Origin: JAADHY01 sp964428935
GTDB lineage: Bacteria; Planctomycetota; Planctomycetia; Planctomycetales; Planctomycetaceae
Length of the DNA: 18,536 bases
Assembly (NCBI GenBank): GCA_964428935.1
Contig: CAYSAG010000077.1
Span: 1 to 18,536 of the forward strand
Direction of reading: 5' to 3'
Shown here in pieces: positions 6,852 through 13,905 of this stretch; the stretch's first letter is position 1, and every line of letters starts with the position of its first letter. The position numbers and the translations under genes were made by a program. The notes below the pieces were generated by a model, which did no database searches, was not told where the DNA came from, and saw only the letters and a program-made list of their open reading frames with translations.

Positions 6852-9491
6852 ATGAAACGGTGGGCTGGTGTTGCGGGAGTTGCGGCAAGTTTGTTGGTCG
6901 TGGTGGCGCTCGGGCCGGGTGGGGCGAGAGGCGTCGTGGAGGCTCAGCGGTCGGAGCGCCCCGGTGTGTCTGTGCGCAAGGGGGTCGAAGGGCGGGCCGG
7001 GCGGCGAGCGGCTCGGCCGGGAACGGCTCAACGCCGACGCCGACGACAACGCAACCAGCACTTGGCGGGACGCGGCGGCCTGCCTCCGGCCAAGATTGCC
7101 GGTGAGGTGGCAGCGGAGCGGGTGTCGGTGGAAGCGCCCCAAGCCGACTTCCCCGCTCTAGCCGTGACGGGCGACGGAGCCGTCTGGGCCGCGTGGGTGG
7201 AGTGGAACGGCGTCAACCGCGACCGAGTGCTGGTGCGCCGCAAGGGTCCGGACGGGAAGTGGTCGGAGTGCGTGGAGCTGAAGGACGGGTGCTTTGAGCA
7301 CTACACGCCGGCGTTGGCGGCACGGGGACGCGAGGTGGTCGCCGTGTGGCCGGGACACAACCCAACCAGCTTCGACTTGTACTGGACCGTGGTCCGGGTG
7401 GACCAGGGCGGACGGCTAAAGACGGGCCCAATTCAGCAGCTGACCGACGCTCCACACAGCGACTTCAACGTCCGAGTGGCGGTGGACGCACAGGGCAACG
7501 TGACGGTCGTCTGGCAGACGTTTCGCAACGGGCAGGGCGACGTCTACGCTTGCCGAATCGACGCGTCCGGACAGGTGGGCCCGTCGGTGCGGATTTCTCC
7601 CAGCGAGGCCAACGACTGGGAACCGGCCGTTGCCGTCGACTCGCAAGGCGTCGCGTGGGTGGTGTGGGACAGCTACGAACACGGCAACTACGACGTGTTC
7701 CTCCGCAGCTTCGACGGCCGAGAGGCCGGGCGGCTGGTGGCCGTCACCACCGAGCCGACGGCTCAATTCCACTCGACCATTGCCGTCGACGCAAAGGACC
7801 GCAAGTGGGTGGCCTGGGACGAAGCGGGCGTGAATTGGGGTAAGGACTTTTCTCGCTCCAGCGCCGCTCCCGGCAGCCGCGGCCTGCACTACTCACGACA
7901 ACTGGGCCTTCGCGTGGTCGAGCGCGGACTGGTCTACGAGCCGACGGCGGACTTGAAAAAGATTCTGACCGGCCGCATGTCGCGGTACGCGGAACTGCCT
8001 GCATTGCAATTCGACGGCAGCGGCACGCTGTGGCTGGTCTTCCGACACTGGACCATTACCCGGCCGCACGAAATGTACCACTTCTACGCGACGAAGCTGA
8101 CCGGAGACGGCTGGTCCGTGCCGGTGCGTCTGGCCAACAGCTCGGGACGAAACACCCAGCACGCCGACGTCGCCCGCTCACCCGACGGCGCGGTTTACGT
8201 CGTCTACTCCTCCGACGGCCGAGCTCCCGGCGTCAAACCCAAAGACGCCGTCCACGCCTTGCCGTACGTGGTCTACTTGGCTCGGCTGCCGGCTCACAGT
8301 CGGGGTGAGGTGGTCGGACTTCGGCCGGTCCAGCTGCCGCCCGCCACCGGCAAGTGGCAGCCGCGTGCGCGTCAGACGTACCGAGTCGGCGACCGCCAGT
8401 ACGTTCTGCTCTTTGGAGACTGCCACCGACACACGGACGTGCGCGGACACAGCGGCGTCGACGGGTCGGCGCTGGACACCTACCGCTACGCACTGGACGC
8501 CGCCCAGCTGGACTTTCTCGGCCTGGGCGACCACAACCAGGTCACGGCCGGCGAGTGGCCCGACGGGCTGCGCGACTACCAGTGGTGGTACCAGCAAAAG
8601 TTCGTCGACCTGTTCACGCACGAGCCGCGGTTCATGGGAATCTACAGCTACGAGCATTCGCTGTCGCGACCGTCCGGCCACCGAAACGTGCTGTACTTGA
8701 AGCGGGGAGCTCCGCTGCGAGTGGCCGACCGCTCCAGAAACAGCCCCGACAACTTGCCTCCCAACCTGTGGAAGTGGATGGAAGAAAACGTGCTGACGCA
8801 ACCCGGACAGCGCGTGGTCATTGTCCCGCACACGTTTGCAGCCGGTCCGCTGGCCGACTGGAAGTGGCCGAACCCGCCTTTCGACTGCTTGTTGGAAATT
8901 TACCAGGGTTGTCGCGGCAGCTACGAGGCGTGGCGACTTCCGCCGGGCGAAAAGCGGGGACCGACTCAGACCGACGAGCCGGGACACTTCGCTCGCGACG
9001 CACTGGCCGTCGGCAACGTCTACGGGTTCGTCTCCTTCAGCGACCACGGGTCGACGCACAACAGTTGGGCGGGCGTCTGGGCCGAAAAGCCCACTCGCAG
9101 CTCGCTGTTCGACGCCATGCTCGCCAAGCGAACCTTCGCCGCCAGCGACGAAATCATTTTGAAAGTCGTCGCCGTGGAACGGGCCAGCGGCCGACCGGTG
9201 TACCACGCAGTCGGCGAGCACATTAAGACCAAGCTGTCCAGCCCGCTGACAATCGAAATGGAAGTCGAGGCGCCGGAGAAAATTCTGCGGGTCGACGTCG
9301 TCCGAAACGGAAAGTACGTCTTCACGACGCACCCGAACCGGCGGCGGTTCCGAGCGACGTTTACGGACACGTCGCCGGAGCCGGGCGAGGGCTATTACTA
9401 CGTGCGCGTGTTCCAGGTCGACCCCGAGAACCCCGAGGGCGACCCGGAGATTGGCTGGGCGTCGCCGTTTTTCGTGACGTACGAGCCGTGA
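6852..9491 (+). CDS. Secreted propeller-like + DUF3604 (PHP-like) protein
   Basis: An 879-residue predicted exported protein. ATG at 6852 has GGAG 8 nt upstream and starts a signal peptide (MKRWAGVAGVAASLLVVVALG...). Residues 33-74 are very arginine-rich (about 14 Arg in 42, including RRRRR at 61-65), which is odd for an exported linker. From about 97 to 480 there are repeated Trp-rich beta segments (GDGAVWAAWVEW, GNVTVVWQTF, QGVAWVVWDSY, DRKWVAWDEA, GTLWLVFRHW) typical of a beta-propeller. The C-terminal half is a DUF3604 domain: GDCHRHTDVRGHSG (Cys524, His525, His527, Asp529), FLGLGDHNQ (Asp560, His561), later VIVPHTFA and FSDHGSTHNSW. The His/Asp pattern resembles PHP-type metal phosphoesterases, and the end (GYYYVRVFQVDP...ASPFFV) fits the family. 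Reaction and substrate are unknown. The gene appears to be transcribed alone. Confidence 0.85.
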   Translation: MKRWAGVAGVAASLLVVVALGPGGARGVVEAQRSERPGVSVRKGVEGRAGRRAARPGTAQRRRRRQRNQHLAGRGGLPPAKIAGEVAAERVSVEAPQADFPALAVTGDGAVWAAWVEWNGVNRDRVLVRRKGPDGKWSECVELKDGCFEHYTPALAARGREVVAVWPGHNPTSFDLYWTVVRVDQGGRLKTGPIQQLTDAPHSDFNVRVAVDAQGNVTVVWQTFRNGQGDVYACRIDASGQVGPSVRISPSEANDWEPAVAVDSQGVAWVVWDSYEHGNYDVFLRSFDGREAGRLVAVTTEPTAQFHSTIAVDAKDRKWVAWDEAGVNWGKDFSRSSAAPGSRGLHYSRQLGLRVVERGLVYEPTADLKKILTGRMSRYAELPALQFDGSGTLWLVFRHWTITRPHEMYHFYATKLTGDGWSVPVRLANSSGRNTQHADVARSPDGAVYVVYSSDGRAPGVKPKDAVHALPYVVYLARLPAHSRGEVVGLRPVQLPPATGKWQPRARQTYRVGDRQYVLLFGDCHRHTDVRGHSGVDGSALDTYRYALDAAQLDFLGLGDHNQVTAGEWPDGLRDYQWWYQQKFVDLFTHEPRFMGIYSYEHSLSRPSGHRNVLYLKRGAPLRVADRSRNSPDNLPPNLWKWMEENVLTQPGQRVVIVPHTFAAGPLADWKWPNPPFDCLLEIYQGCRGSYEAWRLPPGEKRGPTQTDEPGHFARDALAVGNVYGFVSFSDHGSTHNSWAGVWAEKPTRSSLFDAMLAKRTFAASDEIILKVVAVERASGRPVYHAVGEHIKTKLSSPLTIEMEVEAPEKILRVDVVRNGKYVFTTHPNRRRFRATFTDTSPEPGEGYYYVRVFQVDPENPEGDPEIGWASPFFVTYEP

Positions 9492-9805
9492 GCGACGGAA
9501 CGAGCGGACGGGCGTTGACTGTGCAGTGACCCACGCCTGGCCTAGAATGGTGGTCATGAAAACGGCCCGACGGGGGAGTGGGTCGGGCTGTGGTACGGGC
9601 AGCGGCCCTGGTTGAACACTCGGCAGGCGGCTCGAAGTCTTTTGGGCCGAAGCCGGTTGACGGTGGGCGTGAGCCTGCGGCGTTGGCGAGAGGGCCCCCA
9701 GAGCGAACGCTGCTCGTGGCACGGAAGCTCCACCACGTCTGTCGATCCCACCTAGCTTTCCCGCCAAACCAAGTGCCGGACCTTTTGACTTAGGGGAGTC
9801 CAGTC
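9492..9805 (+). promoter_or_regulatory. 314-bp leader region of the transport locus, with -10-like box and hairpin
   Basis: TAGAAT at 9543-9548 resembles the -10 box of the HEAT-repeat gene, but the only good -35 (TTGACT, 9515-9520) is 22 bp away, too far for a standard sigma-70 promoter. Shortly after it, a perfect 7-bp stem GCCCGAC / GTCGGGC encloses a 10-nt loop (9565-9588) with no T run following. If transcription starts near 9555, the leader before the ATG at 9806 would be about 250 nt. I recognise no known riboswitch. Confidence 0.3.
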
Positions 9806-11299
9806 ATGCGAAAGTCGACGCTCGTTTCTGTCTTGAGCCTTGTCACGCTGCTGTCGACGACGGCGGCCTGGGCCTGTTCGGTCCCGGTTTTTCGCTACGC
9901 GCTGGAACGCTGGCCAGCGGACTACTACGTCGCGGTGGTGTTCCACCGCGGGCCGTTGACCGCCCAACAAAAGAAAATCGTCGAACTGATGAGCGAAGAC
10001 GGCTTGGCGGGAAAGAAACACGCCAACGTGTACGCCGTGGCGGTCGACGTCGAGAAGGAAGTGCCAGAGCACTTGACCAAGCTGTGGGAGCAGCAGAAGG
10101 ACAAAGCCAAGTCGTTCCCCTGGATGGTCTTGCTTTACCCCTGGCAAGCCGGCATTCCGGTGCCAGCTTGGACCGGACCACTGAGCGAGGACGCAGTGAA
10201 GGCGGTCATTGATTCGCCGGCCCGACAGGAAATCGCCAAACGGCTGCTCGACGGCGACTCGGCCGTCTGGCTCCTGCTCGAATCGGGCGACAAGAAAAAG
10301 GACGACGCGGCGTACAACCTGCTGAAAAAACAGCTGGCTCAACTCCAGAAGGAGCTCGCTCCACCCGAAATCGACCCGCAGGACATTGCCATGGGCTACT
10401 TCATGGGCGACCCGGACTCGCTCAAGATTCGGTTCTCCATTCTGCGGGTCTCACGCACCGACCCGGCCGAGAAAATGTTGGTCGAAATGCTGTTGGGCAC
10501 CGAGCCGGACCTGCGGGACTACAAGACCGAACCCATGGTCTTTCCGGTTTTCGGACGGGGCCGCGTTCTGTTCGCTCTGGTCGGAAAAGGCATCAACCCC
10601 GACACCATTACCGAGTCGGCGTTCATTCTGACCGGTCCGTGCACGTGCACGATTAAGGAACAAAACCCGGGAACCGACCTCGTGGTCGCCATGGATTGGG
10701 ACGCCAAGCTGGAAGAGCAGTACGAGCAGGCCATGGCCAAGCTGGAAAAGCAGACGCCCGATTTGGCTGGGCTTGGGGCGCTGGCCGCTGCCGAGCCGGT
10801 CGAGGCGGCCGAAGGCAAGACGGCGTCGCCGGCCGGGGCGGCGGCGTCTGCTGGTCAGACCGACGCGTCTGTGCAGCCGAGCTCGGACGCAGCGGGCAAG
10901 AAGCAAACCGAGCACGGTGGTTCGGAACAACAAGCGACGTCCGGCCAAGCGGCTCAGACCAAACCGGCGCCGGCGAGCGGTGCTTCTGCTGAGCACGCGG
11001 CCTCGGCCGCTGCCGGCCACGCCGCGCGTTCGCAGACCACCCAGGGTGGCACGGAAGCGGAGACGGCTGAAGAGGGGGGCAAAGCAGCTGAGGCCAGCGA
11101 GGAGCGGCCCAACAAGCCGGGCGAGGTTGACGTAGAAGCTACCGTACCAGCCGCAACGGCCGGAGGGGGCGAGCCCGCCGACGACACGGCGGCCGAAAGC
11201 CGAATGGTCAGAAACCTGCTGATTGTGGCCGCCCTAGGCGTGCTCGCGGTGGCGGTGGGCAGTTTCTGGATTGTCCGGAAAAGCGGCACGGCTGTGTGA
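9806..11299 (+). CDS. Membrane-anchored periplasmic protein of unknown function (CxC motif, Ala/Glu-rich stalk)
   Basis: A 497-residue protein whose function I do not recognise. The ATG follows AGGGGAG. Residues 1-23 form a signal peptide ending in AWA, so the mature protein would begin CSVPVFRYALERW. An alpha/beta globular region runs to about 325 and includes FHRGPLTAQQKK, a possible thioredoxin-like fold (VYAVAVDVEKE...FPWMVLLYP) and a CxC motif (Cys279, Cys281 in GPCTCTIKEQNPGTD). Residues about 330-465 are a low-complexity Ala/Glu/Pro/Ser/Gln stalk. One transmembrane helix (about 470-490, LLIVAALGVLAVAVGSFWIV) ends in a short basic tail, so the domain probably faces the periplasm. I believe this type of protein is common in planctomycetes beside ABC genes. 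Here it heads a permease and ATPase pair, suggesting a partner of that ABC system; the cysteines could give a redox or metal role (inference). Confidence 0.85.
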   Translation: MRKSTLVSVLSLVTLLSTTAAWACSVPVFRYALERWPADYYVAVVFHRGPLTAQQKKIVELMSEDGLAGKKHANVYAVAVDVEKEVPEHLTKLWEQQKDKAKSFPWMVLLYPWQAGIPVPAWTGPLSEDAVKAVIDSPARQEIAKRLLDGDSAVWLLLESGDKKKDDAAYNLLKKQLAQLQKELAPPEIDPQDIAMGYFMGDPDSLKIRFSILRVSRTDPAEKMLVEMLLGTEPDLRDYKTEPMVFPVFGRGRVLFALVGKGINPDTITESAFILTGPCTCTIKEQNPGTDLVVAMDWDAKLEEQYEQAMAKLEKQTPDLAGLGALAAAEPVEAAEGKTASPAGAAASAGQTDASVQPSSDAAGKKQTEHGGSEQQATSGQAAQTKPAPASGASAEHAASAAAGHAARSQTTQGGTEAETAEEGGKAAEASEERPNKPGEVDVEATVPAATAGGGEPADDTAAESRMVRNLLIVAALGVLAVAVGSFWIVRKSGTAV

Positions 11300-11308
11300 C
11301 GCTGTCGG

Positions 11309-11341
11309 CCGATGGCGTAAGCCGTCGGGCGGGCGCCTTTT
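11309..11341 (+). terminator. Stem-loop after the CxC protein gene, possible weak terminator or attenuator
   Basis: An 8-bp stem with one G-T wobble (CCGATGGC / GCCGTCGG) closed by a GNRA-type loop (GTAA) lies at 11309-11328, and a TTTT run follows about 9 nt later (11338-11341). It sits in the 76-bp gap before the permease gene. The distance to the T run makes complete termination unlikely; differential expression or mRNA end protection are alternatives. Confidence 0.35.
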
Positions 11342-11375
11342 CGGGACGGACCTGTGGTGACGGGAGGACCGCGAG

Positions 11376-12659
11376 GTGAGCATCCTTCGTCTGGTCGTTC
11401 GAGAAATTCTGCACCGCAAGGTCAACTTTGTGTTGGCCTTGGTCTCGGTGGCCGTGGCCGTGGGGGCTCTGGTCGGCGCCAAGACGCTGCTGCGTGCCGA
11501 CGCCATTCGAACCCAGCAAATTCTGGAGGAAAAGCAAAAGGAGGTCGAAAAGGCCGGCGCCGAGCTGCAAGACGCCATGCGAAAAATCATGAAGGGGCTC
11601 GGCTTCAACATTTGGATTCTTCCCAAAGACCAGGACCTGAGTGAATTGCGGCTGGAGCACACGGCCTCGAAAACCATGCCCGAAGAGTACGCTCACCGCT
11701 TGGCCAACTCCCGCATCATGACCATCAACCACCTGCTGCCGATGATTACGCGAAAGATTCAGTGGCCGGAGCAGGGCAACTTTACCGTGGTCGTGGTCGG
11801 GACACGCGGCGAAGTGCCATTGCTGCACCGGCTGCCCAAGAAGCCCATCATCGACCACGTGCCGGAAGGCACCATGGTCATTGGGCAATTGGTCCATAAG
11901 AAGTTGGGGCTGCAAGAGGGCGACACGGTCAAGCTGCTCGGCCGCGAGTTCACGATTACCAAGGTCTACCCCGAGCGGGGCACGGTGGACGACATCACCG
12001 TCTGGATCAACCTGAAGGAGGCTCAGCAGCTGTTCGGCATGCAGAACTTGATCAACGCCATTTTGGCGTTGGAATGTAATTGCACGGCGCAAGACCGAGT
12101 GGCTGAAGTGCGTCAAGAGGTGGCGAGCATTCTGCCTGGCACGCAGGTGATTGAAGTGGGGCCGCCGGCGCTGGCGCGGGCGGAGGCTCGGAAAAAGGCG
12201 GCCGAGTCGGCCAAGGCCGCGTTGGAACGCGAGAAGCGAACACGGGCGGCCATTACTCGACAACGCGAACGACTGGCCGCCGTGCTGGTCCCCGTGGCCG
12301 TCGTGGCCAGCGCGGTCTGGATCGCCTTCCTGGCGTTTACCAACGTGCGTCAACGCCGCGAAGAAATTGGCATTTTGCGGGCCATTGGCGTGCGGTCGTG
12401 GCAAATCCTGTCGCTGTTCTTGGGACGAGCGGCTGTGGTGGGACTGGTCGGCGCCGTGGTCGGCTACGCCGCTGGCTTTGGCGTCGGAGTCTACTTTGGC
12501 GACCTGCCGTCCACCCCAGAGACGGCGCGCGTGCTGTTCACGCCGGCGCTGCTGGTCGTGGCCTTGCTCATGGCCGTGGTGTTGTCGGTCGTCGGGAGCT
12601 GGATTCCCAGCCTAATGGCTGCTCGTCAGGACCCGGCCGTCGTGCTCCAGAACGAGTGA
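11376..12659 (+). CDS. MacB/FtsX-family ABC transporter permease
   Basis: A 427-residue type VII (MacB/LolC/FtsX-like) ABC permease. The start is GTG at 11376, supported by GGGAGGA 7 nt upstream. The topology is the family's four helices: TM1 at about 17-36, a large periplasmic domain (about 40-300), then TM2 (302-325), TM3 (343-375) and TM4 (386-412). RREEIGILRAIGVRSWQI after TM2 is the conserved FtsX-domain coupling segment, and the end (SLMAARQDPAVVLQNE) is typical. Charged coiled-coil stretches flank the periplasmic domain (about 41-72 and 264-300), longer than in LolC and MacB relatives I know. Such proteins transmit ATPase strokes to the periplasm rather than forming a channel, and act on lipoproteins, peptides or cell-wall enzymes. 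The cognate ATPase gene follows 144 bp downstream. The substrate is unknown. Confidence 0.93.
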   Translation: MSILRLVVREILHRKVNFVLALVSVAVAVGALVGAKTLLRADAIRTQQILEEKQKEVEKAGAELQDAMRKIMKGLGFNIWILPKDQDLSELRLEHTASKTMPEEYAHRLANSRIMTINHLLPMITRKIQWPEQGNFTVVVVGTRGEVPLLHRLPKKPIIDHVPEGTMVIGQLVHKKLGLQEGDTVKLLGREFTITKVYPERGTVDDITVWINLKEAQQLFGMQNLINAILALECNCTAQDRVAEVRQEVASILPGTQVIEVGPPALARAEARKKAAESAKAALEREKRTRAAITRQRERLAAVLVPVAVVASAVWIAFLAFTNVRQRREEIGILRAIGVRSWQILSLFLGRAAVVGLVGAVVGYAAGFGVGVYFGDLPSTPETARVLFTPALLVVALLMAVVLSVVGSWIPSLMAARQDPAVVLQNE

Positions 12660-12803
12660 GAATGCGGCGGGCGAGCGTCGAGACGGCAGAAGGTGAACGC
12701 TGCGAGCGGCCGCCGTCGTAGACGCCTTGCTGGGCCTCCGGTCCAGCCGGCCGGACGGCGCCGCAGAAGCAGTTGGAAAACAGAGCAAGGGGTGAGACGG
12801 GGA

Positions 12804-13508
12804 ATGAGCAACTTGGTGGAACTGCAGGAAGTCACGAAAGTGTACCGGAGCGGCCCGGCCGAGGTGCGGGCGCTGGACGGCGTTTGGCTGACGGTCGGAG
12901 CCGGTGAGTTCGTTGCCGTACAGGGACCGAGTGGCTCGGGCAAGACCACGCTGCTCCTGATTGCCGGCGGTCTGCTCGCGCCGAGTTCGGGGACCGTCGT
13001 CATTGACGGGCGGGCTCCGTACGCCCTGCCGGCCGACGAGCGGGCTCGGTTCCGTGCCGAGACGATTGGGTTCGTTTTCCAGCAGTTCCACTTGGTGCCC
13101 TACTTGACAGTGCGCGAGAACGTGCTGGCCGCAGCGCTGGCCACCGGCAGGACGGACGCTCGTCGCCGAGCCGACGAACTGCTCGTCCGTTTTGGTTTGA
13201 CCCACCGGGCACACCACGTTCCCGCTCAGCTGAGCACGGGCGAGCGTCAGCGCACAGCGTTCGCTCGAGCCTTGCTGAACGAGCCCAAAGTGTTGCTGGC
13301 CGACGAGCCGACGGGCAACCTCGACCGTCAAAACGCCGACGTCGTGTTGGGCTACTTGGCCGAGTTTGCCCGGGAAGGAGGCGCGGTGCTGCTCGTGACT
13401 CACGACGAACGAGCCGCCGCTCGGGCCGACCGCGTCGTCCGTTTGGAAGACGGCCGGGTCGTGTCCGAAAAGTCTGCGGTCTCCGTCGCCTCCGACGACC
13501 AGACGTGA
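12804..13508 (+). CDS. LolD/MacB-type ABC transporter ATP-binding protein
   Basis: A 234-residue ATPase of the LolD/MacB/FtsE group. ATG at 12804 has AAGGGGTGA 8 nt upstream; the frame is open further 5' but that stretch is not ABC-like. Motifs in order: Walker A GPSGSGKT (41-48), Q-loop QQFHLVPYLTVRENV (from 93), signature LSTGERQR (143-150), Walker B VLLADEPTGNLD (163-174) with catalytic Glu168, and H-loop His200 (VTHDE). The signature reads LSTGE rather than LSGGQ, keeping the essential Ser and Gly. It should energise the permease directly upstream. Because no ATPase follows the ModB-like permease downstream, it could in principle also serve that one, but the two permease classes use different coupling helices, so this is speculative. 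Confidence 0.94.
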   Translation: MSNLVELQEVTKVYRSGPAEVRALDGVWLTVGAGEFVAVQGPSGSGKTTLLLIAGGLLAPSSGTVVIDGRAPYALPADERARFRAETIGFVFQQFHLVPYLTVRENVLAAALATGRTDARRRADELLVRFGLTHRAHHVPAQLSTGERQRTAFARALLNEPKVLLADEPTGNLDRQNADVVLGYLAEFAREGGAVLLVTHDERAAARADRVVRLEDGRVVSEKSAVSVASDDQT

Positions 13509-13524
13509 CGCACCGGCACGGCGT

Positions 13525-13559
13525 TTGAAGACCGCTGCGTGGTGTGTCATGATGCACCA
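13525..13559 (+). promoter_or_regulatory. Weak promoter candidate overlapping a 20-bp imperfect palindrome
   Basis: TTGAAG (13525-13530) and CATGAT (13548-13553) are 17 bp apart, each 4-5 of 6 to consensus. The -10 box lies in the centre of a 20-bp dyad (13540-13559; arms TGGTG and CACCA around a TCATGA core; 8 of 10 pairs match). This is the geometry of a repressor operator, but dyads of this quality occur several times per 18 kb by chance. Confidence 0.3.
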
Positions 13560-13711
13560 GACTGGGTGGCCCGACGCGGGCGCTTCGTCGGAGGCGGTCC
13601 ACAAGGACCGGGGTGTTCGTGGCAAGGCGCGGCGTCGGTCTGCAACTGGCAGGTCGAGAGGGCCGTCGACCGGGGGAGCGCGAGAGCACGTTGGATTTCT
13701 CAGCCGAATCG

Positions 13712-13738
13712 ACGAGACGGTCGCTGGCGACCGCTCGT
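13712..13738 (+). terminator. Strong hairpin in the leader of the binding-protein gene (terminator or attenuator)
   Basis: ACGAG and CGGTCG pair with CGACCG and CTCGT around a CTGG loop: 11 base pairs with a single bulged A (13717). It is the strongest hairpin I found in the window. A short TTT (13738-13740) follows, so it may terminate transcription from the upstream three-gene unit or act as an attenuator or stabiliser for the downstream gene, whose start is 167 nt further on. Confidence 0.42.
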
Positions 13739-13905
13739 TTCACCACGAAGACACCGTTCTTCCACGGCCGAGTCGAGACGGTGCGGAAGTGGAGCTTGCG
13801 GGCCGAGGCGGGCACGGCGAGCTGTGCCGTTGTTTTCGACGCCGACAGAACGGCAGCAGTTGCCGCAGCCTGACCGCGTCCGCTCAGAACAGGAGAACGG
13901 GACCG

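Larger units (their letters stand above)
13509..13905. other. 397-bp gap between the ATPase and binding-protein genes
   Basis: No credible gene is seen, although the downstream frame is open from 13525 and translates to an Arg/Gly/Ser-rich, non-protein-like sequence. The gap holds a promoter and palindrome candidate (13525-13559), a small perfect hairpin CGGTCC / GGACCG with loop ACAA (13595-13610), and a longer hairpin (13712-13738). The arrangement suggests that the two halves of the locus are separate transcription units or are linked by a regulated leader. Confidence 0.45.

Noticed and set aside
9515..9548. TTGACT and TAGAAT as a promoter pair.
   Set aside because: The spacing is 22 bp, too long for a sigma-70 promoter. 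The -10-like box is kept only as a weak element of the leader.
9556..9615. A 19-residue frame (starting MKTARRGSGS) as a leader peptide.
   Set aside because: No ribosome site, no telling codon run, and it overlaps a hairpin; chance is sufficient explanation.
8178..9767. A 529-codon minus-strand frame opposite the DUF3604 domain.
   Set aside because: Same composition artefact; the plus-strand protein has conserved metal motifs throughout.
9578..9793. A 71-codon frame in the gap before the CxC protein.
   Set aside because: Composition is unlike a folded protein and no Shine-Dalgarno sequence precedes it.
10639..10650. GTGCAC repeated as a palindromic pair.
   Set aside because: It is explained by the Cys-Thr-Cys-Thr codons of the CxC protein.
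13613..13873. An 86-codon frame in the gap before the binding-protein gene.
   Set aside because: No supporting ribosome site, and it spans the strong hairpin; the translation has no recognisable feature.
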